Shown here in pieces: positions 1-9,034 of a stretch of DNA of 64,000 nucleotides. Origin of the DNA: RH-AL1 sp965277735 (GTDB lineage: Bacteria > Pseudomonadota > Alphaproteobacteria > Rhizobiales > Beijerinckiaceae); contig CBDIDO010000003.1 of NCBI GenBank assembly GCA_965277735.1, positions 2,542,001 to 2,606,000 of the forward strand. The letters are read 5' to 3'. A program made the translations under genes and the position numbers. The notes beneath the pieces were generated by a model. That model was not told the DNA's origin, searched no databases, and saw only the letters and a list, made by a program, of their open reading frames with translations. Numbering within the stretch: position 1 is the stretch's first letter; the number at the start of each line of letters is the position of its first letter.

Positions 1-1
1 C

Positions 2-175
2 TCGCTGATCGGCGGCATCAAGGAGACGCAGGAGATGCTCGACTTCTGCGCCGAGCACGGCATCACTTCGGATATCGAGATGATCAAGATGGCCGAGATC
101 GAGACGGCCTACGAGCGGATGCTGAAGAGCGACGTGAAGTACCGCTTTGTCATCGACATGGCGTCGCTGGGTTAG
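2..175 (+). CDS. NAD(P)-dependent alcohol dehydrogenase, C-terminal fragment
   Basis: Only the last 57 residues are inside the window; the gene enters from the left edge already in frame and stops at TAG. The fragment has the pattern of the end of zinc-dependent medium-chain alcohol dehydrogenases of the cinnamyl-alcohol/YahK type: SLIGGIKETQEMLDF, then EHGI, IEMIKM, and a terminal YRFVIDM. In this family the segment follows the cofactor-binding Rossmann fold and closes the catalytic domain. The zinc ligands and the nucleotide-binding motif lie outside the window, so substrate and cofactor cannot be judged. A partial palindromic repeat follows the stop codon and may serve as terminator. Confidence 0.75.
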   Translation, partial: SLIGGIKETQEMLDFCAEHGITSDIEMIKMAEIETAYERMLKSDVKYRFVIDMASLG

Positions 176-190
176 AGGGCCGCAGCCTCT

Positions 191-214
191 CCTTCTCCCG
201 CTTGCGAGAGAAGG
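191..214. repeat. Partial copy of dispersed palindromic repeat
   Basis: CCTTCTCCCGCTTGCGAGAG followed by AAGG is a short imperfect palindrome. It matches the outer arm of the much longer elements at 44272-44420, 59137-59291 and 61989-62133. It lies between two convergent genes, so it could act as a transcription terminator hairpin for either. Confidence 0.6.
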
Positions 215-221
215 GGATGCC

Positions 222-839
222 CTACAGCCGCCCGTCCACCGTCTCCTTCGTCGACCCCTCCGCGGCGATGCGCGCCACCGCCGCCTGCAGCATCGGGAGG
301 ATGTCCTCGGCCTGCTCGGCGACGAGGTAATTCAGCTCCGTCGCCGACCAGATGAAGCCGTGCTCGCGCATGTGTTCGAGTAGCGCGACGAGCGGGCGCC
401 AGAAGCCGCCGATGTCGGCGATCAGCACCGGCTTGGTGTGGCGGGCGAGCTGGACCCAGGTCAGCTGCTCGACCAGCTCCTCCAGCGTACCGACGCCGCC
501 CGGCAGCGCGACGAAGGCATCGGCGCGCTCGAACATCAGCATCTTGCGCGTGTGCATGTCGGGCACGACGACGTGCTCCTGCGCCTCGCGCAATGTCGCG
601 TCGCGGTCCGTCAAAAAGTCCGGGATGATGCCGGTCACCCGGCCGCCGGCATCGAGGACGGCATGCGCGAGCTTGCCCATCAGGCCGCGTCCGCCGCCGC
701 CGTAGACGAGGCCGACATCAGCCGCCGCGAGCGCCCGCCCGAGTGTCACCGCCGCCTGCTCGAAGGCGGGATCGGCGCCGGAGGCCGAGCCGCAATAGAC
801 ACAGACGTTGGCGATGCGCGGCGCGCTCTCTTGTTTCAA
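222..839 (-). CDS. LOG family protein (TIGR00730 Rossmann fold)
   Basis: A 205-residue protein of the LOG/lysine-decarboxylase-like family, whose studied members hydrolyse cytokinin riboside 5'-monophosphates or other nucleoside monophosphates to free base and ribose 5-phosphate. Visible signatures are VCVYCGSASG near the N-terminus, GGGGRGLMG and the hallmark PGGVGTLEE. The start chosen is the TTG at 839, because AGGAGGGG lies about five bases upstream of it. A longer frame from an ATG at 890 exists but its extra residues look non-conserved. The family is clear; the physiological substrate in bacteria without cytokinin signalling is not. Confidence 0.88.
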   Translation of the reverse strand: MKQESAPRIANVCVYCGSASGADPAFEQAAVTLGRALAAADVGLVYGGGGRGLMGKLAHAVLDAGGRVTGIIPDFLTDRDATLREAQEHVVVPDMHTRKMLMFERADAFVALPGGVGTLEELVEQLTWVQLARHTKPVLIADIGGFWRPLVALLEHMREHGFIWSATELNYLVAEQAEDILPMLQAAVARIAAEGSTKETVDGRL

Positions 840-957
840 AAACCCCTCCTGTACTGGCCCAGACCGAAAGCTCTTGTGACGTGTCAGCAATCTCCGACGA
901 ATAGCGGAGCGGCGGCCCTATCGCGCGCGATGTCTAGGCCCTAAGACATATGGAAAT

Positions 958-2298
958 ATGACCAAGGCGCGCGAGACAATAGCGCGCTTGACGACAGGGA
1001 GAGAGGCGGTGACGGGTTCCAAGGTCGCAGCTCTCACAATGATCGGGGTCGGGATCGCGGCCGGTGTCGGCGGCGGTCTCTGGCATCTCTTCGCCACGCA
1101 TCAGATTCCCGCGCTGGCCGACCATTCGATCCCTTCAACGACTCCGGACAGGGCGGGGTCGCAGCAGAATGCCGATCGCGCGGCCGCCCCCACCGTCCAG
1201 GCCTTGCAGGAAGCAAGCCGTGCACCTGGTTCGCTGCCGGCCGCCGGCGCCCCACCCTCGCCCGTCCCAAACGGCAAAACGCCCTCTTTCGATGTCGTCC
1301 GCGTCGAGCCCCAAGGCGACGCCGTCGTCGCCGGCAAGGGCGCGCCGAACGCCAAGGTCGCGCTGCTCTCTGGCGGCAAGGTCGTCGGCGAGGCGACGAG
1401 CGATGCCGCCGGACAGTTCGTGATCCTCCCCGAGCGGCTGGCGCCGGGCGACCATGCGCTCACGCTGCGCCAGACGCCCGACGGCAAGCCGGCGAGCGAA
1501 TCGTCACAGAGCGTCGCGGTCTCCGTGCCGGGGCCCGGCAAGGGCAAGGTCGTCGTCGCGCTGGCCGAGCCCGGCAAGGCGACGAAGCTCCTGTCGCCGC
1601 CGCCCGGAGCAGCGGCAGGCGCGCCGGCGCTCGCCGGACCGGTCGACAAGGTGATCGTCCGCTCGGCCGAGCTCGAGAACGGCAGCGGGCTCTACGTCTC
1701 AGGCGCCGCGCATCCCGGCACGTCCGTGCACGTCTATCTCAACGATTCGCATATCGCCGACGTGGCGGCCGGCGCCGACGGCGCCTGGAGCGTGCGCGTC
1801 AAGCACGGCCTGACCGGCGGCCATTACCGGGTTCGTGCCGACGCCGCCGGCACCGACGGAAAGGTCGCCTCGCGCGCCGAAGTGCCGTTCGACGTGCCGA
1901 CGGTGATGGCCGACGCGGGCAAGTCGCCGGTCGCACCGCCCACGCCGACCGTCGTCGCCTCCGCCACGCCGGGCGCAACTGCGCCGACGGGCGGCGCAAC
2001 GAAGCCGGGGACCATGGCCGCGCCGGATGCGACGACCGCCGGGGCTTCCACGCCGGACGCTGGGGCGGCCGGAGCCGCGGCGCCCGCCTCCCCGGTGCCG
2101 AAGGCCGCCGGGGCCGATGCCACGATCGAGTCGATCGCGACCGCACGCGTGACTCGGGGCGACAATCTGTGGAACATCAGCCGCTTTCGGCTCGGCGATG
2201 GGCTGCGCTACACGCAGATCTACGCCGCCAATTCCGAGCAGATCCGCGATCCGAACCTGATCTATCCAGGCCAGGTGTTCGTCGTCCCGCAGCACTGA
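958..2298 (+). CDS. LysM domain-containing membrane-anchored protein
   Basis: A 446-residue protein with a single N-terminal membrane segment (about residues 23-45), a long proline/alanine-rich region, two Ig-like stretches (about 113-185 and 225-315) and a C-terminal LysM domain of about 50 residues (VTRGDNLWNISRFRLGDGLR to VFVVPQH). LysM domains bind the glycan chains of peptidoglycan, so the protein probably tethers to the cell wall from the inner membrane. The layout is common in Hyphomicrobiales as an uncharacterised 'LysM peptidoglycan-binding' protein. The start at ATG 958 keeps the basic residues before the membrane segment; a GTG at 1009 after a purine-rich stretch is the alternative. 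Confidence 0.85.
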   Translation: MTKARETIARLTTGREAVTGSKVAALTMIGVGIAAGVGGGLWHLFATHQIPALADHSIPSTTPDRAGSQQNADRAAAPTVQALQEASRAPGSLPAAGAPPSPVPNGKTPSFDVVRVEPQGDAVVAGKGAPNAKVALLSGGKVVGEATSDAAGQFVILPERLAPGDHALTLRQTPDGKPASESSQSVAVSVPGPGKGKVVVALAEPGKATKLLSPPPGAAAGAPALAGPVDKVIVRSAELENGSGLYVSGAAHPGTSVHVYLNDSHIADVAAGADGAWSVRVKHGLTGGHYRVRADAAGTDGKVASRAEVPFDVPTVMADAGKSPVAPPTPTVVASATPGATAPTGGATKPGTMAAPDATTAGASTPDAGAAGAAAPASPVPKAAGADATIESIATARVTRGDNLWNISRFRLGDGLRYTQIYAANSEQIRDPNLIYPGQVFVVPQH

Positions 2299-2385
2299 CC
2301 CGCGCCGTCCGAAGGGCGCCGCGCGACGACCGCTTGCACCGCGTCGCGCCTGCGCTTAATCGCAGCTGATGCCGCAGGTGACACG

Positions 2386-3450
2386 ATGAGCGAGGCCGAA
2401 AAGACCGGCCTCACCTATGCCGATGCGGGCGTCGACATCGACGCCGGCAACGCGCTGGTGGATCGCATCAAGCCGCTGGTGCGCGCGACACGCCGCCCCG
2501 GCGCGGATGCCGAGATCGGCGGCTTCGGCGGCCTGTTCGACCTCAAGGCCGCCGGCTTCAAGGATCCGATCCTCGTCGCCGCCAACGACGGCGTCGGCTC
2601 CAAGGTCAAGATCGCGATCGAGACCGGCCGTCATTCGACGATCGGCATCGACCTGGTCGCCATGTGCGTCAACGACCTCATCGTGCAGGGAGCCGAGCCG
2701 CTCTTCTTCCTCGACTATTTCGCGACCGGAAAGCTCGAGCCCGATGTCGGCGCGGCGATCGTCGAAGGCATCGCCGAAGGCTGCCGCATGGCCGGCTGCG
2801 CGCTGATCGGCGGAGAGACCGCCGAGATGCCCGGCCTCTACGCGGGCCGTGACTACGACCTCGCCGGCTTCAGCGTCGGAGCCGCCGAGCGCGGCACACT
2901 GCTGCCGCGCGACGTGGCCCCGGGCGACGTGATCCTCGGCCTGCCCTCCTCCGGCGTGCATTCGAACGGCTATTCGCTGGTTCGCCGGATCGTCGCCGAT
3001 GCCGGGCTCGGCTGGACCGAGCCGGCGCCGTTCGCGCCAGAAGAAGATCTCGCCGACGTGCTGCTCGAGCCGACGCGCATCTACGTGAAGCCGCTGCTCG
3101 CCGCACTGCGCGCCACATCGGGCATCAAGGCGCTGGCGCATATCACCGGCGGCGGTTTCCCCGACAACATCCCGCGCGTGCTGCCCGAAGGCACGACGGC
3201 CGAGATCGACCTCGGTGCGATCGCGGTCCCGCCGGTGTTCGGCTGGCTCGCGGCGCAGGGGCGCGTCGCCGAGGCGGAGATGCTGCGCACCTTCAATTGC
3301 GGGATCGGCATGATCGTCGTCGTCGCGGCCGACGCCGCCGCCGCGGTGACGGCGAGCCTCGAGCTCGCGGGCGAGTCGCCCGTCGCGCTCGGCCGGCTCG
3401 TCCCCGCCACCGAGGCCCGGGTCACCTTCCGCGGACGATTGGCGCTTTGA
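2386..3450 (+). CDS. purM: Phosphoribosylformylglycinamidine cyclo-ligase
   Basis: AIR synthetase, the fifth step of de novo purine synthesis: ATP-dependent ring closure of FGAM to aminoimidazole ribonucleotide in the cytosol. At 354 residues it has the usual family length. Characteristic segments are TYADAGVDIDAGN at the N-terminus, the DGVGSK ATP-site motif, IGGETAEMPG, SSGVHSNGYSLVR, and HITGGGFPDNIPRVLP. Its stop codon overlaps the TTG start of purN by four bases, so the two enzymes are translationally coupled, as is usual for purMN in alphaproteobacteria. Identification is secure. Confidence 0.97.
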   Translation: MSEAEKTGLTYADAGVDIDAGNALVDRIKPLVRATRRPGADAEIGGFGGLFDLKAAGFKDPILVAANDGVGSKVKIAIETGRHSTIGIDLVAMCVNDLIVQGAEPLFFLDYFATGKLEPDVGAAIVEGIAEGCRMAGCALIGGETAEMPGLYAGRDYDLAGFSVGAAERGTLLPRDVAPGDVILGLPSSGVHSNGYSLVRRIVADAGLGWTEPAPFAPEEDLADVLLEPTRIYVKPLLAALRATSGIKALAHITGGGFPDNIPRVLPEGTTAEIDLGAIAVPPVFGWLAAQGRVAEAEMLRTFNCGIGMIVVVAADAAAAVTASLELAGESPVALGRLVPATEARVTFRGRLAL

Positions 3451-4097
3451 GCCGCCGCCGCACCGCGATCCTCATCTCCGGGGGCGGCTCGAACATGGCG
3501 GCGCTGATCGAGGCCGCGCGCGACCCCGAATACCCCGCCGAGATCGCGCTCGTTCTGTCGAACCGCCCCGAGGCGGCCGGGCTCAAGACCGCCCGCGACG
3601 CGGGCATCGCCGTCGCCGCGGTCGATCACAAGATCTACGCCGGCCGCGAAGAGTTCGAGCGCGCGATGCAGGCGCTGCTCGAGATCCACCGCATCGACCT
3701 CGTCTGCATGGCGGGCTTCATGCGCCTCGTGACGCCCTGGTTCGTCGGCCAGTGGGACAGCCGGATGATCAACATCCACCCGGCCCTGCTGCCGTCCTTC
3801 CGCGGCCTGCAGACGCACGAACGGGCTCTCGAGGCCGGCGTGAAGGTGCACGGCTGCACCGTGCATTTCGTCGTGCCGCAGATGGACGAAGGCGCAATCA
3901 TCGCGCAGGCGGCGGTGCCGGTGCTCGACACCGACACGCCCGAGAGCCTGGGGCGCCGGGTGCTCGCCCAGGAGCACGTGCTCTACCCCGCCGCCCTCGC
4001 GCGCGTCGCCCGCGGCGGCCTGCATGTGCAGGGCAACAGGGTGTTCGACGCCGAGCCGGCGCCCGAGACGCCGCCGCTGGTCGTGCCGGCCGTTTAG
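3447..4097 (+). CDS. purN: Phosphoribosylglycinamide formyltransferase
   Basis: GAR transformylase, which moves a formyl group from 10-formyltetrahydrofolate to GAR, the third step of purine synthesis. The protein is 216 residues. The GGGSN phosphate-binding loop is near residue 12, and the catalytic Asn/His motif INIHPALLPSF is present, followed by GVKVHGCTVHFV and the conserved Asp region DEGAIIAQ. The start is the TTG at 3447, which overlaps the purM stop in TTGA; there is no better start in frame that preserves the N-terminal beta strand. A longer upstream reading frame runs back into purM and is rejected. Confidence 0.96.
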   Translation: MSRRRTAILISGGGSNMAALIEAARDPEYPAEIALVLSNRPEAAGLKTARDAGIAVAAVDHKIYAGREEFERAMQALLEIHRIDLVCMAGFMRLVTPWFVGQWDSRMINIHPALLPSFRGLQTHERALEAGVKVHGCTVHFVVPQMDEGAIIAQAAVPVLDTDTPESLGRRVLAQEHVLYPAALARVARGGLHVQGNRVFDAEPAPETPPLVVPAV

Positions 4098-4173
4098 CGG
4101 CATCGGTTCGGCCGGCTTCGACACCGGGAAAAATCTGCTACGAATATTGCCGAATCTTCCCGAAGAGTTCGGA

Positions 4174-4554
4174 ATGTCAGGGACGAACCGGCAAAAAGGC
4201 CTGCGGCACGAGGAGATGCGCGAGCGGCTGCGCCTGCTCGGCCTCAAGGCCCGGCAGGACCCGCGCTCGCTCTCCCTGAAGGAGATCGAGGAGATCTGCA
4301 CGCTCGTCGTGAAGTTGGGCCCGACCCGTCCGATCCTGCCCGACCTCCGGGCTCTGCAGAGCGCCGCGTTTTCTTCATCCTTCACGCCGATCGCGCCCGA
4401 CGACGAGCCCCGCATCGAGACGCAAGCCCTTCTGCGCCAGACACACGCGATGGAATACATCGCCTACCAGCTCGGCGAGCTTGTCCGGTTGAAGGAGGAA
4501 GAAGCCGTTCGCGAGCGCTGGAAGGCCGAATATCTCGGCGACTGGCCAAAGTAG
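4174..4554 (+). CDS. Hypothetical protein
   Basis: A 126-residue soluble, charged protein without signal peptide or membrane segment. It starts at ATG 4174 (MSGTNRQKGLRHEEM) about 75 bases after purN and continues as alternating helical stretches: LSLKEIEEICTLVVKLGPTR in the middle and a C-terminal charged helix, LVRLKEEEAVRERWKAEYLG. I recognise no domain. The codon use resembles the neighbours and the frame is open throughout. No function is proposed. Confidence 0.6.
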   Translation: MSGTNRQKGLRHEEMRERLRLLGLKARQDPRSLSLKEIEEICTLVVKLGPTRPILPDLRALQSAAFSSSFTPIAPDDEPRIETQALLRQTHAMEYIAYQLGELVRLKEEEAVRERWKAEYLGDWPK

Positions 4555-4689
4555 AGAGCGGTTTGCAATCTAGTTTGATATAAAACCACATCATGGCGAG
4601 CGACCGCGTGTAACCGTACCGCCGGTACGTCGAAAAGGTCAGCGTCGGCGGCAACGTCGGCCCTTGATCACCACGCCACATGTCCAAGC

Positions 4690-5220
4690 ATGATGCGAAC
4701 GAACGCAGGCGGCATGTCGCTGCTGGAGCACGTCGTCGGGCTGCCGTCGAAGGTGAAGATCGAATCTTTGGCGCCGCTGCCGCTGCGGCTCATCGTCGGC
4801 TACGGCTTCATGGAGCATGGGCTCGCGAAGCTGTCGCGCGGCCTCGATGCTTTCCCGAGCCTCCTCCACGCACTCGGCGTACCCGCGCCGAAGCTGATGG
4901 GGCTCCTCACCATCGCCGTCGAGATTTTCGGTGGGCTCGCGGTGCTGCTCGGCGCCTTCGTGCCGCTGGCCGCGATCCCGATGGCGATCGTGCTCCTGAC
5001 CGCCGCCCTCACCGTACACCTTCCCTACGGCTTCAGCTCGATCAAGCTGCAGGCGATCACACCCGACGGCGCCCGCTTCGGACCGCCGGGCTACGCGACC
5101 GACCTGCTCTACCTCGCCTGCCTGCTCGCTCTCGTGCTCGGCGGCGCGGGGGTGTGGTCGGTCGATGCATGGCTCGCGAAACGCGGCTTGCGGGGATCAC
5201 CGACAGCTAAGACGATCTGA
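4690..5220 (+). CDS. DoxX family membrane protein
   Basis: A 176-residue inner-membrane protein with four hydrophobic segments. The first DoxX signature, LPLRLIVGYGFMEHGLAKL, lies near residues 30-48, and a second region, LMGLLTIAVEIFGGLAVLLG, follows. The DoxX family includes subunits of thiosulfate:quinone oxidoreductase and many uncharacterised membrane proteins linked to redox stress. Nothing in the neighbourhood points to sulfur oxidation, so the specific role is open. Translation may instead start at the Met in MSLLEHVVG nine residues in. Confidence 0.85.
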   Translation: MMRTNAGGMSLLEHVVGLPSKVKIESLAPLPLRLIVGYGFMEHGLAKLSRGLDAFPSLLHALGVPAPKLMGLLTIAVEIFGGLAVLLGAFVPLAAIPMAIVLLTAALTVHLPYGFSSIKLQAITPDGARFGPPGYATDLLYLACLLALVLGGAGVWSVDAWLAKRGLRGSPTAKTI

Positions 5221-5333
5221 CGGCGCGCGTCTTTCGGCTTGTGGACACGGACCCGGTGAACGCCGGCCGCGTTAGCTTTGGTCTCGGTGCCTTGTATGCG
5301 TCAGCTGAGTATCCAAGAAACGGAGCGCCGGAC

Positions 5334-5507
5334 GTGTCGACTTTCCTCCTTGGCTTCTGCGCGGGCCTCGCAACCATGGTCGGCGTCTCCGTCGCACTTG
5401 GCGTGATCATGCTTCTGAAAGCGCGCGACGCGGACGACACAAGTGCGAGCCGCCGACGCTCGGAGGTCTGGCGTATCCCCCTGGCTGGGCGTCACCCCGG
5501 CACGTGA
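5334..5507 (+). CDS. Possible small membrane protein
   Basis: A candidate 57-residue protein starting at GTG 5334. It has one clear hydrophobic helix, FLLGFCAGLATMVGVSVALG, followed by VIMLLKARDADD and a basic tail rich in Arg and Ser. The frame is open further upstream to an ATG at 5241, but that part lacks coding character. The stretch 5221-5625 otherwise shows nothing recognisable. The assignment rests only on the hydrophobic segment with a positive-inside flank, so it is tentative. Confidence 0.35.
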   Translation: MSTFLLGFCAGLATMVGVSVALGVIMLLKARDADDTSASRRRSEVWRIPLAGRHPGT

Positions 5508-5625
5508 GCCGCCGATCCGGCGCCGTCCGCAAAGCCGGCCGGACGAATCCGCCGCATCGCGTCGCGGCAACTTGCCGGGCGCTCGGGACTTCGCCCACGG
5601 CCCCTGAAGCCGGATCCCACGACGC

Positions 5626-6852
5626 TTGACCCCGACAGACAGCCCCTACGCGCTGCTCCGCCCGCACTGGCGGCTCGTGCTCGCCGCCTTCCTCGGCTGG
5701 TTCCTCGATGCCTTCGACCAGGTCGCGCTGATCCTGTTGCTGCCGCAGATCGGCGACCACTTCGGCGTGTCGCTGACCGCGATGGGCTTCGTCATCACCG
5801 CGCAGAGCGTCGGCCGCATCTTCGGCAACATCGGCTGGGGCTGGCTCGCCGACCGCTACGGCCGCAAGCTCACCTTCATGCTCGGCGTCGTCTGGTTCGC
5901 GGCCTTCTCCGGGCTCACCGGGCTCGCCTGGAGCTATGCCGCGCTCGTCGTGATCCAGCTCTTCTTCGGCATCGGCTTCGGCGGCGAGTGGACGGCGTCC
6001 GCCGCGCTGCTCATGGAGAGCGTGCCGGCGAAGGCGCGCGAGGTCGCCTCCTCGCTGATGATGGCGGGCTACGAGTTCGGCTTCCTCGCCGCCGCCGGCG
6101 CGCAGGCGCTGCTGGTGCCGCATTTCGGCTGGCGCTCGCTGTTCTTCGTCGGCATCGCGCCGGCGCTGCTCGCGATCTTCATCCGTATCGGCATCAAGGA
6201 GAGCCCGGTCTGGCTGCGCCTACAGCGCGAGAAGGCCGAGAGCCCGTCGGTGCCCGTCGATCGCCCGCGCTTCCGGCTCGATGCGGCGGCGATCCAGGCC
6301 TGCGCCTTCATGGCCGTCGTGCAGTTCCTGGCGGCCTCGGTCTACGACTTCTACCCGACCCTGCTCGAGACCGTGCACCATTGGGACAAGGCGCAAGTCT
6401 TCGGCGCGATCGCCGCCTATTCGATCGGCTCGATCCTCGGCAAGCTCGGCGCCGGCCGCGCCGCCGCGCGGATCGGCGACCGCATCACGATCCTCGTCCT
6501 GCTGGCGGTCACCGCGCTCGTGCTGGTGCCGTTCACGCAGGCCGCGTCGGGGCCGGCCGTGATCGTGACAGCCTTCGTCATCGGCGCCTCGAACTCCGGC
6601 GTCTTCGCACTGGTGCCGCATTTCCTCTCGCTGCGCTTCGCCAGCGCGGTCCGCTCGTTCGGCATGGGCCTCGCCTACGCGCTGGCGGCAGCAGCGCAGG
6701 GCGTCGCGACGACAGCGCTGCCGGCGAGCGAGCGTGGTCTCGGACTCGGCATGGCGATCGTTCTGTTCGTCGGGGTAAGCGCGCTCGCGGCCGCCGCCAT
6801 CGTGTCGCGCGAGCCGCATGTGCTGCCGGGCCGCGACATGGACGCCGCGTGA
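5626..6852 (+). CDS. MFS transporter, SHS/lactate-type
   Basis: A 408-residue major facilitator superfamily carrier with about twelve hydrophobic segments. The MFS motif A is present as GWLADRYGRKLT between helices 2 and 3. The N-terminal half (FLGWFLDAFDQVALILLLPQ, GFGGEWTASAALLMES) resembles the sialate:H+ symporter / lactate permease subfamily. The gene is followed after about 20 bases by a D-2-hydroxyacid dehydrogenase, which supports uptake of lactate, glycolate or a related monocarboxylate. The start is a TTG at 5626 with only a weak ribosome-binding site. Substrate is inferred from context, not seen. Confidence 0.8.
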   Translation: MTPTDSPYALLRPHWRLVLAAFLGWFLDAFDQVALILLLPQIGDHFGVSLTAMGFVITAQSVGRIFGNIGWGWLADRYGRKLTFMLGVVWFAAFSGLTGLAWSYAALVVIQLFFGIGFGGEWTASAALLMESVPAKAREVASSLMMAGYEFGFLAAAGAQALLVPHFGWRSLFFVGIAPALLAIFIRIGIKESPVWLRLQREKAESPSVPVDRPRFRLDAAAIQACAFMAVVQFLAASVYDFYPTLLETVHHWDKAQVFGAIAAYSIGSILGKLGAGRAAARIGDRITILVLLAVTALVLVPFTQAASGPAVIVTAFVIGASNSGVFALVPHFLSLRFASAVRSFGMGLAYALAAAAQGVATTALPASERGLGLGMAIVLFVGVSALAAAAIVSREPHVLPGRDMDAA

Positions 6853-6874
6853 GGCAGGCGACTACGATGCGCGG

Positions 6875-8272
6875 ATGACCGATCTTCTCTCCCGCCTCGC
6901 CACCATCGTCGGCGACGCGCACCTGCTCACCGCGCCGGACGACATCGCGCCCTACCTGCACGAGCCGCGCGACAAATATTCCGGCCGCGCGCGCTGCGTC
7001 GTTCGCCCCGGGACGCGCGAGGAGGTCTCGGCGATTCTTGCCCTCTGCCATGAGACCGCGACGCCGCTGGTGCCGCAGGGCGGCAACACTGGCCTCGTCG
7101 GCGGCCAGACGCCGGAGGATGCCGCTGCCATCGTGCTCTCGACGACGCGCCTCGCCGCGCTGCGCGACCTCGATTCCGTCTCCAACACCATGACGGTCGA
7201 GGCCGGAATGACGCTGCAGGCCGCGCGCGAGGCCGCCGAGACAGTCGACCGGCTGTTCCCGCTGTGGATCGCGGCCGGCGGCTCGTGCACGATCGGCGGC
7301 AACCTCGCGACGAACGCCGGCGGCCTCAACGTGATCGCGCATGGCAACGCGCGCGAGCTGGTCAATGGGATCGAGGTCGTGCTCGCCGACGGCCGCGTGC
7401 TGTCGAACCTGAGCAAGCTCAAGAAGGACAACACTGGCTACGACCTGAAGAACCTGTTCGTCGGCTCGGAGGGTACGCTCGGGATCATCACCGCCGCCGT
7501 CCTGCGGCTGGCGCCGAAGCCGCGCGCCACAGCCACCGCCATTGTCGGCGGGCGCGATCCACAGGCGGCGCTCGCCCTGCTCGATCTCGCGCAGAGCCGC
7601 GCGGCGGGCGCGATCGAGGCCTTCGAGCTGATCCCGCGGATCGCGATCGACTTCGTGCTCGAGGCCTTCGGCGGCCACGAGCCGCTGGCCGAGCGGCATG
7701 CCTGGTACGTGATGATCGAGCTGACCTCGCTCGACGGGGAAGGCCTCGACGCGCGGCTGCTCGCCCTTCTCGAAGAGGGCGCCGGGCGCGACCTCGTCGC
7801 CGACGCGACGGTGGCCGCCTCGCTCGATCAGCGCGAGAAGCTATGGGCGCTGCGCGAGAACATCTCCGATGCGCAGAAGCACTTCGGCGGCTCGATCAAG
7901 CACGACATCTCGGTGCCGGTGGCGAGCGTCCCCGCCTTCCTCAGCGAGGTCGCACCGGCGGTCGAGGCCGTCGTGCCCGGCGCGCGGCTCTGCGCTTTCG
8001 GCCACCTCGGCGACGGCAACATCCATTGCAACGTCCAGCAGCCTGCTGGCGCCGACAAGGCCGCCTTCCTGGCGCGATGGGACGATGTGTCCGCCGCGGT
8101 GCATGCCCTGGTGCAGAAATTCGGCGGCTCGATCTCGGCCGAGCACGGCATCGGCCAAATGAAACGCGGCCTGCTGCCCGGCGTGAAGGACCCGGTCGCA
8201 CTCGATCTCATGCGCGCGATCAAGGCGACGCTCGATCCGAAGGGCATCCTCAATCCCGGCAAGGTGTTGTGA
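6875..8272 (+). CDS. FAD-binding D-2-hydroxyacid dehydrogenase (GlcD/DLD type)
   Basis: A 465-residue flavoprotein of the VAO/PCMH family. The PP-loop that holds the FAD pyrophosphate is visible as PQGGNTGLVGGQTP (about residues 68-81) with a further contact region, GGNLATNAGG. The C-terminal cap carries FGHLGDGNIHCNV and the family-ending SAEHGIGQMKRG segment, which contains metal/substrate-contacting His residues in D-lactate dehydrogenases. The protein lacks the extra FeS domain seen in Dld-II/GlpC fusions. Start at ATG 6875, close behind the MFS gene. The substrate could be D-lactate, glycolate or D-2-hydroxyglutarate; sequence alone does not decide. Confidence 0.88.
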   Translation: MTDLLSRLATIVGDAHLLTAPDDIAPYLHEPRDKYSGRARCVVRPGTREEVSAILALCHETATPLVPQGGNTGLVGGQTPEDAAAIVLSTTRLAALRDLDSVSNTMTVEAGMTLQAAREAAETVDRLFPLWIAAGGSCTIGGNLATNAGGLNVIAHGNARELVNGIEVVLADGRVLSNLSKLKKDNTGYDLKNLFVGSEGTLGIITAAVLRLAPKPRATATAIVGGRDPQAALALLDLAQSRAAGAIEAFELIPRIAIDFVLEAFGGHEPLAERHAWYVMIELTSLDGEGLDARLLALLEEGAGRDLVADATVAASLDQREKLWALRENISDAQKHFGGSIKHDISVPVASVPAFLSEVAPAVEAVVPGARLCAFGHLGDGNIHCNVQQPAGADKAAFLARWDDVSAAVHALVQKFGGSISAEHGIGQMKRGLLPGVKDPVALDLMRAIKATLDPKGILNPGKVL

Positions 8273-8326
8273 ACACGCACCATTTGGCTGGGCGACACGC
8301 TGTCCTGCGCGTGCGATAGGCCAAGC

Positions 8327-8977
8327 ATGGAGCCGCTGCCGACCGCGCCCCCCGAGTTCGACGCCGCCTTCCGCGCGCGCCTCGAAGACCTGATCGCCTG
8401 GCGCCGCGACGTCCGCCGCTTCCGCCGCGAGCCCGTCGACCCGGCGGTCATCGACCACCTGCTCGATGTCGCGCAGCTCGCGCCGTCGGTCGGCAACAGC
8501 CAGCCCTGGCGCTGGGTCGTCGTTGCGAGCGAGGCCGCGCGCCGCGCTGTGCGGGAGAACTTCGCGCGCTGCAACGCCGACGCGCTAGCGGCGCTCAGCG
8601 GCGAGCGGGCGCAGGCCTACGCGCGGCTCAAGCTCGAAGGCCTCGAGGCGCCGGTGCAGCTCGCCGTCTTCTGCGACCATGCGACGGTGCAGGGCCACGG
8701 GCTGGGCTGCCGCACCATGCCGGAGGCGCTCGACCATTCCGTCGCGGCGATGATCGGCACGCTGTGGCTCGCCGCCCGCGCGCAGGGGCTCGGGCTTGGT
8801 TGGGTGTCGATCCTCGATCGCGACGAGATCGCCCATGCGCTCGACGTCGACGCCGCCTGGCATTTCGTCGCCTACCTCTGCCTGGGCTGGCCGGCAGAGG
8901 AACACCTCGACCCCGAGCTGGAGCGGCATGGCTGGCAGGCCCGCGAGGCGGCAAGCCGGCACGTGCTCCAACGCTGA
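8327..8977 (+). CDS. bluB: 5,6-dimethylbenzimidazole synthase
   Basis: BluB cannibalises reduced FMN with oxygen to make 5,6-dimethylbenzimidazole, the lower ligand of vitamin B12. The 216-residue protein has the nitroreductase-like fold with the BluB features: IAWRRDVRRFRREPV at the N-terminal end, LAPSVGNSQPWRWV for the flavin site, the lid segment around ARLKLEGLEAPVQLAVF, and GLGLGWVSILD near the catalytic region. It lies about 45 kb from the main cobalamin cluster in this window but completes the same pathway. No riboswitch is seen in front of it. Confidence 0.93.
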   Translation: MEPLPTAPPEFDAAFRARLEDLIAWRRDVRRFRREPVDPAVIDHLLDVAQLAPSVGNSQPWRWVVVASEAARRAVRENFARCNADALAALSGERAQAYARLKLEGLEAPVQLAVFCDHATVQGHGLGCRTMPEALDHSVAAMIGTLWLAARAQGLGLGWVSILDRDEIAHALDVDAAWHFVAYLCLGWPAEEHLDPELERHGWQAREAASRHVLQR

Positions 8978-9034
8978 GCCTCGACTCTCTCGCGCGAGCG
9001 CCCTAGAACATAAGAAGAACATTGGGGACGGGAC

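Noticed and set aside
3081..4460. 459-codon minus-strand frame opposite purM/purN
   Set aside because: Shadow of purMN; no recognisable family and low-complexity composition.
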